Assembly (NCBI GenBank): GCA_002423585.1
Contig: DIWS01000004.1
Location: forward strand, 62,001-126,000
From: Actinobacteria bacterium UBA6100
Lineage (GTDB): Bacteria; Actinomycetota; Coriobacteriia; Anaerosomatales; Anaerosomataceae
Reading direction: 5' to 3'
DNA length: 64,000 nt
The translations under genes were made by a program, and so were the position numbers. Below the pieces are notes generated by a model. It ran no database searches. It had not been told where the DNA came from and saw nothing but the letters and a program-made list of their open reading frames with translations. Below, piece after piece: positions 1 to 7,533 of this stretch; positions within the stretch are counted from its first letter, which is position 1; every line of letters begins with the position of its first letter.

Positions 1-957
1 GGTCCTCTGCGCGAGAAGCGCAAGTACTTCGTCGAGCTCGAGCGTGCTGGATAGCGTCTCGGCGATCTCCAGGAGAGACATCATCTCCCGGTTTGCTTGT
101 GCGATGATATCGGCGGCCGCGCACCGGTCGGCCGCGCCGGGGTCGCTGGTTGACGAGTGCCGGCGGTTGTCCGTTGCCTCGCAGAGTGAGGCGACCTCGT
201 GCTGAACGGCCAGAAGGGCCTTCACCACCGCCGGGTCGAAGTGGATTCTGGATAGCTTCTCTATGTGCTCGATTGCTTGCTGGTGGTTCCAGCCTCTCTT
301 GTAGCAGCGGTCGGACACCAGGCCGTCGTAGACTTCGGCGACGGCGATGATCCGGGCGCCGAGCGGGATGTGATCACCGGCAAGGTGACCGGGATAGCCC
401 GTCCCGTCATATTTCTCGTGATGGTGAAGCACCATTTCGGTGATGTTCCAAGGGTAATCGATGCCTTCCAGAATCTTGGCGCCGACTGCTGCGTGGTTGC
501 TCATCCGGGCGAACTCCTCGGGGTCGAGAGGTCCCGGTTTGAGCAGAATGTTCTCGGGAACACCAAGCTTTCCGACATCGTGAACAAGGGCTGCCACGCT
601 GATCCCGTCGGTGAGATGTTCATCCAGTCCCAGCTTGGCCGATATGACCTCGCAGATACGACGCACGCGGTGCACGTGATGCTGCTCGTGTGTATCCTTG
701 GCGGCAATCGCGGATGCCAGCGCTTCGGTCGTGGCGCGGTAGACATCATCGATCTTGCGGGCGCTGGCCTTCCTTGTTGGGCTCGCCGAATGCAGTCGCG
801 CCCCGGCAACGCTCGAGCCGACGTATATCGCGACTCCAACGAACAGCCAAGTCACTGCAAGCAACGCTCGGGACTCGCCCATCCACGCGCTGGTGTAGGC
901 TGCACACGCTACAAGTGCCAGTACGGATATGAGTATGCGTCTCGCGTTGTGTTGCAT
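1..957 (-). CDS. HD-GYP domain cyclic-di-GMP phosphodiesterase (3' end outside window)
   Basis: Reading on the minus strand from an ATG at 957 (preceded by GAGGAGG), 319 codons run without a stop to the left edge, so the C-terminus is missing. Two hydrophobic segments lie at about residues 8-24 and 32-49. The HD-GYP domain follows: LVHDVGK puts the HD pair at 126-127, HHHEKYDGTGYPG carries the HHE and GYP signatures at 179-189, and a further histidine-rich helix precedes them (HEQHHVHRVRR). This is an intact catalytic set for hydrolysing c-di-GMP. From about residue 290 the sequence (LLEIAETLSSTLELDEVL) looks like the start of a GAF sensor domain. The leader carries a GEMM-type riboswitch, which suggests feedback by the enzyme's own substrate. 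Family assignment is firm; the regulation is inferred. Confidence 0.9.
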   Translation of the reverse strand, partial: MQHNARRILISVLALVACAAYTSAWMGESRALLAVTWLFVGVAIYVGSSVAGARLHSASPTRKASARKIDDVYRATTEALASAIAAKDTHEQHHVHRVRRICEVISAKLGLDEHLTDGISVAALVHDVGKLGVPENILLKPGPLDPEEFARMSNHAAVGAKILEGIDYPWNITEMVLHHHEKYDGTGYPGHLAGDHIPLGARIIAVAEVYDGLVSDRCYKRGWNHQQAIEHIEKLSRIHFDPAVVKALLAVQHEVASLCEATDNRRHSSTSDPGAADRCAAADIIAQANREMMSLLEIAETLSSTLELDEVLALLAQRT

Positions 958-1020
958 GACTGCGGCCCTCCTCTCGCGTTGGGTTCGGCTTGCGAGCGTG
1001 TTACACGTCCCAGGCGGATC

Positions 1021-1227
1021 TCAGAAAGAACGAACGTCAGCGCTTGGGTCGTGGGTGCCGTCTGTCTGCCGGTGGCTCAGAAGGCCCACGCTTTCGAGCA
1101 GAAAGAAAACCTGGTTAGTGGTGGAGGGACGCGCGAAGGTCCTGTCGTGGCGGGCGGAACCCGTTTCGATGGCCTTGCGAACGTTGTCGGTTCCGGACTT
1201 AGGTGTAGGATCGTAGATTGTCAGCAT
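1021..1227 (-). CDS. possible 68-aa leader ORF
   Basis: A 68-codon frame (MLTIYDPTPKSGTDNVRK...) lies on the minus strand between the riboswitch and the HD-GYP gene, with a weak GGGGTG ahead of the ATG. I recognise no family, no membrane segment and no motif. It could be a small protein under riboswitch control or simply an open stretch in a 380-nt leader. Codon choice gives no help at this length. Confidence 0.2.
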   Translation of the reverse strand: MLTIYDPTPKSGTDNVRKAIETGSARHDRTFARPSTTNQVFFLLESVGLLSHRQTDGTHDPSADVRSF

Positions 1228-1335
1228 GTTTGGTTCACCCCGAATAAGTAATGCCAGGCTGTCGCAGCCAACGCGCGTATCCTGTCCTGTCACCTGCAGC
1301 CCATCGAATCACGACGGACAGGGCCATTCGCGTTT

Positions 1336-1432
1336 GCTTCGGCAGCCTGGCAAACATATCCCGAGTGAACCGGGGGTTAGTCCCAATGGCTTTGCGTCCC
1401 CTGGTTTCCCAGGGTTTGCCTTTTTCGGAAGC
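1336..1432 (-). promoter_or_regulatory. GEMM-I riboswitch aptamer (cyclic-di-GMP class I or the related cGAMP variant)
   Basis: On the minus strand the conserved GEMM-I elements appear in order: GGCAAACC, a CCTGG-GAAA-CCAGG hairpin with the GNRA tetraloop, GGACGCAAAGCC, then GGGACTAACC, a second arm, and GGCTGCCGAAGC. The outer stem closes as GCTTC (1428-1432) with GAAGC (1336-1340). Order, tetraloop and closing stem all fit, so the family call is strong. It lies about 380 nt upstream of the HD-GYP start on the same strand. Whether it prefers c-di-GMP or 3',3'-cGAMP depends on the equivalent of position 20, which I cannot number with certainty. No clear expression platform (poly-T terminator or masked Shine-Dalgarno) was found. 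Confidence 0.85.
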
Positions 1433-1493
1433 TTTGTCAGCAACCTGATTTGTCTACACAAAGGTTGTGCCACGATCTTTATGGCGGGTAACC

Positions 1494-1522
1494 TGAGGAA
1501 AATACCGGAACTTTCCTATAAT
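1494..1522 (+). promoter_or_regulatory. candidate promoter for the TonB-dependent receptor
   Basis: A consensus TATAAT sits at 1517-1522, about 150 nt upstream of the receptor start, in the otherwise gene-free 958-1670 interval. The -35 region is poor (TGAGGA at 17-nt spacing). No B12 box was found in the leader. Confidence 0.35.
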
Positions 1523-1670
1523 GGAGACAAGCGAGCCAGGGCCTGCTCGCCAAACCGGCAATGTACCGGACAGGACAGCTCTCGCCATATACACGCAGAC
1601 TCGGAGGCGCGAAGGAATTCGCTGCCCGCGCACTCCGCGACTTGCGCCGGCCCAAGGAGGGACATAGGAT

Positions 1671-3959
1671 ATGCTCAATCGTAATCAGGCACTAGCCCTG
1701 CTGGCGGTGCTCCTGCTTGCCGTGTGCTGCACCGTGTTGGTGCATGCGGGCACGACCGGCATCATCGCCGGCGTGGTGAAGAGCGTCGAGAACGGCACAC
1801 CGGTATCGGGGGCGAATGTCATCATCAGCGGCACCACCCTCAGCACCGTCACCGACTCTCAGGGGAACTTCGTAATCACCAACGTTCCCCCGGGCGATTA
1901 CACGGTCAGGGTCGAAATGGTCGGCTTTGCCGTCGAGAGAATCGCCTCGGTGCAGGTCGCGATGGACGAGAAAGCCGAGCTGAAGCTCGACCTTACGCCG
2001 GAGGCAACCAAGGAAACCACGGTTGTTGTCACCCGACCCCGGCCGATGGTGACCGCCGAAGTCACCAACACCCTCAACCTCGTCAACGCCCCGCAGGAGC
2101 CGCTCACGCGTCAGGACCCGGCGAGTATCAGACAGGCTCCCGGAATGCTCAGCGCGTTCCCGGGTGTTACGGTCGAGCCCAGCGGAAGTGGGCAGATGCA
2201 CATCAGGGGAGGACGAGCCGACCAGATAGGCTGGTACGTCGAGGGAATGCCGATCACTGATCCCAACACCGGCATGTTTGGCACGAACCTCTTCACCACC
2301 GGCCTCGGCAGGTTTCAGGTATATACCGGCGGGTTCGGCGCCGAGTATGGCAACGCGATATCCGGGGTCCTCAACGAAGTCAAGAAGACCGGGGCCGATA
2401 GCCCCGGGGTTCGGCTGAACCTTGAAGGTGGAAGCGCGAGCTACCGTGACGCGTTCGGCGAGTTCGGAGGAGGCTCCGCGGACCAGTTCAACTACTACAT
2501 AGGAGCCGCGGTCCAGAGCACCGCGCTTGACGGACCGGTGCTGACTCACAGCGAATACACCGACTCGGTCGCCAAGCTCGTGTGGCCGTCCAAGAACAAC
2601 ACATTCACGGTCCTCGCGATGCAGGGCAACCTCATAGGCAACCCGGATACCTACCACGATTCCGGCGACAACGGTGAAGCAACGCCCCATGAGAAAGACT
2701 ACATGCGGCAGCGCTACTCAGTCACCTCGCTCACCTGGAATCACAGCTTCAGCCCCAAGTCATTTGTGATAGTTCGACCCTACTACCAGGTCACCGACAT
2801 CTTCCAGAACCTGGTGGGCAAGTATGGCGTGGTAGGGCGGATATCGTCCACCCGAGGCGGGCTGCAAGTCAATTACACCAACCAGCTCAACGACAAACAC
2901 CTGCTCAAGCTCGGCGGATCGATCCTTCACTCAGACAACAACTACTACGTGTTCCCGGGCTTCCCTTACTACAGCTCGAATGTCAACACGTCGCAGTCCG
3001 ACCTGTATATCCAGGACCGTGTGAAGCTCGCCGACAAGTGGAACCTCGAGGCCGGGATACGCAACGAGCGCATAAGCTACAGTCTTCTCGGCAACGACTA
3101 TGTGACGGGAGAAGGCTACACCGGATCGGCGCTGTCCGACCCTTCGGAATCGGTAACCACGCCGAGAGCGGGCCTGTCGTTCTCGCCGGACTCGCGGACG
3201 GTGTGGAAGTTCAGCTACGGCAAATACGCCAAGTTCGTGCCGGCTTCCTCGGTGCAGAAGGTCTACTTCGACCCGGATATGGACTTGGGCGGCATCGGCC
3301 TGTATACGGCCATGCCCGGGCTTGGCTCCGCCGCCCCGCAGACCAGCATCGAAACCGAGTTATCGCTCGAGAAGCAGATCAGCGATACGACTATGTATCG
3401 CATAACTCCGTTCATCTCTACCTACGAGAACCTCGGAGATTCCTATATGGACCCCAACTCCGGGATCACTACATACTCGAACCTCGGCGAGGGCCGGTCG
3501 AGCGGAATGGAGTTCCTGGTTCGCAGGAAGATGGCCGACGGCTGGCAGGGATGGCTCTCGTATACCTATCAGAAGACCAAGGCCAATCGCGCCGACCTGG
3601 GCCTGACCAGCGGCAGATACTATACTTCGTGGGACCAGACTCATACCCTTTCCGCGGTGGTCGATCGCAAGTCCGGCCGGTTCAACCACAGCGTTCGAGC
3701 CGACTTCGGCAGCGGACGGACCGACATCGGCGACCCGTCGTATGCCGGCAGGGCGAACCCCGCGTTGGTTCTCAGCTACAACCTTGCGATGCAACTGCCC
3801 AAGGATACGGGCCTGGGAGACACGGTCTACCTGAGCGTGTTCAACCTGCTGGGCAACCACCAGACTCAGCAGTTCCGGTGGGACGACCCTTCCACCCGAG
3901 TGCGCGACTCTTGGGTGCCGGAGAGGTTCATAAGCCTCGGTTTCTCGCAGCAGTTCTGA
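1671..3959 (+). CDS. TonB-dependent outer-membrane receptor with carboxypeptidase-like regulatory domain
   Basis: 762 residues. A signal peptide with a long hydrophobic core ends near residue 26 (LVHA/GTT). A CarboxypepD_reg-like beta-sandwich follows at about 30-113 (GIIAGVVKS...PVSGANVII...GNFVITNVPPGDYTV), then a plug domain at about 150-240 containing MHIRGGRADQIGWYVEG, then alternating beta-strand sequence to the C-terminus, which ends in Phe (SLGFSQQF) as outer-membrane barrels do. ATG follows AAGGAGG. Such proteins import large ligands across an outer membrane using TonB energy; the ligand is not evident, and no TonB, ExbB or ExbD is in view. Its presence is unexpected beside actinobacterial genes and, together with frequent ATA and AGG codons, points to a diderm source for this end of the window. 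Confidence 0.9.
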   Translation: MLNRNQALALLAVLLLAVCCTVLVHAGTTGIIAGVVKSVENGTPVSGANVIISGTTLSTVTDSQGNFVITNVPPGDYTVRVEMVGFAVERIASVQVAMDEKAELKLDLTPEATKETTVVVTRPRPMVTAEVTNTLNLVNAPQEPLTRQDPASIRQAPGMLSAFPGVTVEPSGSGQMHIRGGRADQIGWYVEGMPITDPNTGMFGTNLFTTGLGRFQVYTGGFGAEYGNAISGVLNEVKKTGADSPGVRLNLEGGSASYRDAFGEFGGGSADQFNYYIGAAVQSTALDGPVLTHSEYTDSVAKLVWPSKNNTFTVLAMQGNLIGNPDTYHDSGDNGEATPHEKDYMRQRYSVTSLTWNHSFSPKSFVIVRPYYQVTDIFQNLVGKYGVVGRISSTRGGLQVNYTNQLNDKHLLKLGGSILHSDNNYYVFPGFPYYSSNVNTSQSDLYIQDRVKLADKWNLEAGIRNERISYSLLGNDYVTGEGYTGSALSDPSESVTTPRAGLSFSPDSRTVWKFSYGKYAKFVPASSVQKVYFDPDMDLGGIGLYTAMPGLGSAAPQTSIETELSLEKQISDTTMYRITPFISTYENLGDSYMDPNSGITTYSNLGEGRSSGMEFLVRRKMADGWQGWLSYTYQKTKANRADLGLTSGRYYTSWDQTHTLSAVVDRKSGRFNHSVRADFGSGRTDIGDPSYAGRANPALVLSYNLAMQLPKDTGLGDTVYLSVFNLLGNHQTQQFRWDDPSTRVRDSWVPERFISLGFSQQF

Positions 3960-3985
3960 TCCTGAGACAGACGACTCATCAGTCC

Positions 3986-4011
3986 GAAGGGCGGGGCAGA
4001 CCCCGCCCTTC
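3986..4011 (+). terminator. strong hairpin after the TonB receptor
   Basis: GAAGGGCGGGG and CCCCGCCCTTC form an 11-bp perfect stem around a CAGA loop, 27 nt after the receptor stop. There is no T-tract, so it may act as a terminator or an mRNA-stabilising hairpin. Confidence 0.5.
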
Positions 4012-4101
4012 GCCACGTACGGACGGGTCGCGTGCCGAAGGACCGGACGGATGGCCTGTCGAAGGGTACATCTCGTAATACTCGCTCTTGGAGAAATCCC
4101 T

Positions 4102-5262
4102 TTGCAGTTCGTTGACCGTTACAAAGCCCTCCCGCGTGACCTCAAGCTCCTCTGGACCTCCGTGTTTGGTGTCATGTTCGGCCTTGGCATCTACCTCTCG
4201 TCGTTCTTCAACTTCGCGACCGAGAAGCTCAGCATAGACCCATCGAGTATGGGTCGCCTCGAAGCCATTCGTGAGTTTCCGGGATTTCTGTGCGTGCTCT
4301 TCGCGGCTCTCACCATGCATCTTCTGGAGCCGATCGTCGGCTCCATCGCGATGCTGCTGATGGCGGCGGGGCTCGCGGCATACGCGTGGGTTTCGAACCT
4401 GCACCAGTTGATGCTCTGCTCGTTTATCTGGAGCGCGGGTTTCCACACCTGGACTCCGCTTCAGTCGTCGCTGGTCACCAACCTTTCCGGGGACAATAAC
4501 AAAGGCAAGCGGCTCGGCCAGACCGCGAGCGTCGGCTGCATTGGTACACTTGCCGGGATGACCGTGGTAATGACCTTCGGCGTAAGGATGGGCTATCCGG
4601 CGCTCTTTCTTACCGGCGCCGCCGCGATGGCGCTCGGGGGACTCGTAATGCTTGCTGTGCGGCGCGATATCGGCCATTCCGCCAAGCCGCGGCTGGTTCT
4701 CAAACGCCGCTACTCGCTGTACTATGCCCTGACTCTGCTGGAAGGCTGCCGGAAGCAGGTCTTTCTCACGTTCGCCGTGTATGCGCTGACAAAGGTCTAC
4801 CAAACGCCTCTCCAGGTGGTGGCCATGCTGATGGTGATCAACAATCTGATCAATATGTTCGGGGCGCCGATCGTGGGCAAGCTGATAGACCGAATCGGCG
4901 AGAAGGCGATTCTGCAGGTCTGCTACACCGCACTGATCTTCGTCTTCATCGGCTACGCCACAGTGCGCAAGGTGCACGTGCTGTACGTACTCTACTGCCT
5001 CGACAACCTGTTCTTCCTGTCATCCACCTGCCTGACTACTTATCTTCAGAAGATCGCGGAGCCGGAGGATATGATGCCTACTCTTTCCATGGGTGTTACC
5101 TTCAATCACGCCGCCGCGGTGCTCGTGCCGCTGATCGGCGGGATGCTCTGGAGCAAACTCGGCTATCCGGTCACCTTCTTCGGCGGCGCTGTGGTTGTCG
5201 CCATTTCGCTGACGCTTGCGTCGCGGGTGGGCGTGTCTGAGAGAGCGGAGGTTCCGGCATGA
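4102..5262 (+). CDS. major facilitator superfamily transporter
   Basis: A polytopic membrane protein of about 386 residues with 11-12 hydrophobic segments in two halves. GKLIDRIGEKAIL resembles the MFS inter-helix signature, and the first loop carries FFNFATEKLSI. I place the start at TTG 4102, which has GGAGAAATCCC just upstream; an in-frame ATG at 4051 would add 17 polar residues and has no ribosome binding site. The stop overlaps the next gene's ATG (ATGA), so the two are co-transcribed. Substrate is unknown; pairing with a flavoprotein oxidoreductase is a hint only. Confidence 0.8.
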   Translation: MQFVDRYKALPRDLKLLWTSVFGVMFGLGIYLSSFFNFATEKLSIDPSSMGRLEAIREFPGFLCVLFAALTMHLLEPIVGSIAMLLMAAGLAAYAWVSNLHQLMLCSFIWSAGFHTWTPLQSSLVTNLSGDNNKGKRLGQTASVGCIGTLAGMTVVMTFGVRMGYPALFLTGAAAMALGGLVMLAVRRDIGHSAKPRLVLKRRYSLYYALTLLEGCRKQVFLTFAVYALTKVYQTPLQVVAMLMVINNLINMFGAPIVGKLIDRIGEKAILQVCYTALIFVFIGYATVRKVHVLYVLYCLDNLFFLSSTCLTTYLQKIAEPEDMMPTLSMGVTFNHAAAVLVPLIGGMLWSKLGYPVTFFGGAVVVAISLTLASRVGVSERAEVPA

Positions 5263-6512
5263 GTGAACGAAGGGTCATAGTGATAGGCGGCGGGGCGGCG
5301 GGGATGATGGCGGCGGGGCGCGCGGCGGAGTCCGGGGCTTCAGTCGTTCTTCTTGAAAAAGGCCCCAAGCTCGCCCGCAAACTCAGGATCAGCGGCAAGG
5401 GCCGTGGGAACGTCACCAACACCGCCGAGATCAAGGAGTTCATCGAGGCATTTGCTCCCAACGGCAAGTTCCTCTACGGAGCGTTCTCGCGCTTCTCACC
5501 CGATGACCTGCTGGAGTTTCTCCACGCTCATGGTGTCCAGACCAAGGAGGAGCGCGGGGGGCGAGTGTTTCCCGAGTCCGACCGAGCAGGTGACGTAGCC
5601 GATGCGTTCGAACAGTGGCTGGGTTCTGTCGGTGTCCGCGTGCGCCTCAACAGCCGGGTGAAGTCCATTGTCGTCAAAGATGGTCGCGTCTCCGGCGTCG
5701 ACCTCTACGGCGGGCGGATGGACGCCGACGCCGTGATCATCGCCACGGGCGGCGCGTCCTATCCGAAGACCGGTTCCACCGGCGACGGCTACGCCATGGC
5801 TCGCGAGGCCGGCCACACCATAGTCGCTCCCAAGCCTGCTCTGTCCGCGCTGATTTGTGAGGAGAACTGGGTAAGAGACATCGAGGGGCTGTCCCTGAAG
5901 AACGTCGAAGCGACACTGATGCTTCGCGGCGAGGGAGACCAGCGCCCGCGCAAGGTGACAAGCGAGTTCGGGGAGATGCTCTTCACGCACTTCGGGGTAT
6001 CAGGCCCGATCATACTCACGTTAAGCCGGGGCGTCGATGAACTGCTCGGCCGGGGCAGCGTATACGTTTCCATCGATCTCAAACCGGCGCTCTCGCCCGA
6101 GCAATTGCACGCGCGTCTGATCAGGGACTTCCGGCAGACGAAGCACGTAAGGAACTACCTGCCGGACCTGCTGCCCAGGCTTCTGATTGAGGTGTTCATG
6201 TGGCTCGCGAAGCTCGACCCCGATAAGCCCGTCAACTCGGTTACGGCCGAGGAGCGGACGCGCATGGTGGAGTTGCTCAAGGACTTCCCGGTCACGGTCA
6301 GGAGCATGGCCGGTCTCGACGAGGCAATCGTGACCGCAGGCGGCGTGCCGGTGAGAGAGATCGATCCCAAAACGATGATTTCGAAACTCGTCGATGGCCT
6401 GTTCTTCGCGGGCGAAGTCATAGACATAGACGCCAAGACCGGCGGGTTCAACCTGCAGGCCGCCTTCTCGACGGGATACGTGGCTGGTGAGGCCGCGGCC
6501 CAGCGTCCGTAG
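5259..6512 (+). CDS. HI0933/BaiN-type FAD-dependent oxidoreductase
   Basis: 417 residues. The N-terminal VIVIGGGAAGMMAAGRAAE is the Rossmann dinucleotide-binding motif, followed by the family hallmark RKLRISGKGRGNVTN at about 45-60. IIATGGASYPKTGSTGDGY is the second FAD-contact block, and the C-terminal FFAGEVIDIDAKTGGFNLQ is diagnostic of the HI0933 (YhiN/BaiN) family. Members are FAD proteins; BaiN is a gut steroid-reducing enzyme, but most members have no assigned reaction. It overlaps the MFS gene by four bases. Length and motifs are complete, so it should fold and bind FAD. Confidence 0.88.
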   Translation: MSERRVIVIGGGAAGMMAAGRAAESGASVVLLEKGPKLARKLRISGKGRGNVTNTAEIKEFIEAFAPNGKFLYGAFSRFSPDDLLEFLHAHGVQTKEERGGRVFPESDRAGDVADAFEQWLGSVGVRVRLNSRVKSIVVKDGRVSGVDLYGGRMDADAVIIATGGASYPKTGSTGDGYAMAREAGHTIVAPKPALSALICEENWVRDIEGLSLKNVEATLMLRGEGDQRPRKVTSEFGEMLFTHFGVSGPIILTLSRGVDELLGRGSVYVSIDLKPALSPEQLHARLIRDFRQTKHVRNYLPDLLPRLLIEVFMWLAKLDPDKPVNSVTAEERTRMVELLKDFPVTVRSMAGLDEAIVTAGGVPVREIDPKTMISKLVDGLFFAGEVIDIDAKTGGFNLQAAFSTGYVAGEAAAQRP

Positions 6513-6540
6513 TTGCCCCGCGGGGAGGCGGGCCCACGAT

Positions 6541-7533
6541 ATGAAGCCTTTGTTCCTCATGCTTGAGGACGGTGCGGTGTTCGAGGGGACGAGCGTCGAC
6601 AGCGACGTGGCGGATTGCGAAGGACTGCTATCCTTCGATACCAGCACGGCTGGTTTCGAGCGTGTGGTCACCGACCCCGCCAATATGGGCAAGATCATTG
6701 TCTTTCCCAGTCCTTTGACCGGCGGCGCGGGCATCGACCGCAAGGACGCGGAGTCATCCGGTCCCAAAGCGGCGGGGGCGATCGTCGGCCGATGCGCGGC
6801 GCACCTCTGTGGCGGACTCGCGGCCTACCTCGGTTCGCCGCGCTTGGCGCTCGGCCACGGGTTCGACACTCGCGCCATCATGCGTCATCTCAGACGAAAC
6901 GGTGAGATGAAGGCCACGCTGACCGCGAAGGAAGTCTGCGAGCGGACGCTCTCGCGCCGAATGGACGCGATAGGCTGCCCGGATTACGAACCCGAGAACC
7001 GACCCCTTCCCTGCAGGCGAGCAAAGGCGGGCGCGGCGGTCTTGGACTTGGGCGCTTCGAAGTCGTTCTTCCGCGCTCTGGCGGCGCTCAAGGTGAGGGA
7101 TGGACTGAATCCCAACGAAGCAGACCTTGTGATCGTGAGCGATGCACCCTATTATACTGTAGAGGACTCATCAGTGATCAGCCAGGTCACCGGCTGGTTC
7201 GGCAGGAAGCCTGTGCTAGGCTTCGGTCACGGCGCCGCGATAGTCGCTCGCGCGTGCGGCGCTCGCGTTAGCTGGCTTCAGGTCGGTCACCACGGGACAA
7301 GCGTGCCGGTGAGGGCCGTGAGCGACGGCCGCTGCCGCACCACCGAACAGAATCACAACTACACCGTGTCTCCCAATGGAGGGCTCGCCAGTCTGTTCAA
7401 CGACATCAACGACGGCGCCTGCGAAGGCTTCGTCTGCTCCGACGCTCGTGCGGCCGGAGTGCATTTCGTGCCGGATGAGCAATGGTTTGGGGCCGTGCTG
7501 GCCTCAATAGGGGTGGAATACAAGGATGCCTAA
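6541..7533 (+). CDS. carA: CarA-like carbamoyl-phosphate synthetase small subunit lacking glutaminase catalytic residues
   Basis: 330 residues; ATG follows GGGAGG. The N-terminal CarA domain is recognisable (LMLEDGAVFEGTS, STAGFERVVTDPAN, then GFDTRAIMRHLRRNG). The C-terminal class-I amidotransferase domain aligns end to end but is inactivated: the nucleophile elbow GxCxGHQ is GFGHGAA (residues 227-233), putting Gly229 where the catalytic Cys should be; HPE is VPD (310-312), removing the catalytic His and Glu; the SNGPGDP oxyanion loop is SDAPYYT. GHHGTSVPV and TEQNHNYTV keep the surrounding fold. It overlaps carB by eight bases and precedes pyrKDFE. It may serve as a structural partner of an ammonia-using CarB. 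I see no frameshift, so it is not a simple pseudogene. Confidence 0.8.
   Translation: MKPLFLMLEDGAVFEGTSVDSDVADCEGLLSFDTSTAGFERVVTDPANMGKIIVFPSPLTGGAGIDRKDAESSGPKAAGAIVGRCAAHLCGGLAAYLGSPRLALGHGFDTRAIMRHLRRNGEMKATLTAKEVCERTLSRRMDAIGCPDYEPENRPLPCRRAKAGAAVLDLGASKSFFRALAALKVRDGLNPNEADLVIVSDAPYYTVEDSSVISQVTGWFGRKPVLGFGHGAAIVARACGARVSWLQVGHHGTSVPVRAVSDGRCRTTEQNHNYTVSPNGGLASLFNDINDGACEGFVCSDARAAGVHFVPDEQWFGAVLASIGVEYKDA

Noticed and set aside
265..1251. Long plus-strand open frame (328 codons)
   Set aside because: It is the shadow of the minus-strand HD-GYP gene; its translation has no family features and its codon pattern is that of an antisense frame.
1523..1670. Possible cobalamin riboswitch ahead of the TonB receptor
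   Set aside because: No B12 box (GCCACTG-like) or matching stem order; the only riboswitch in the interval is on the other strand.
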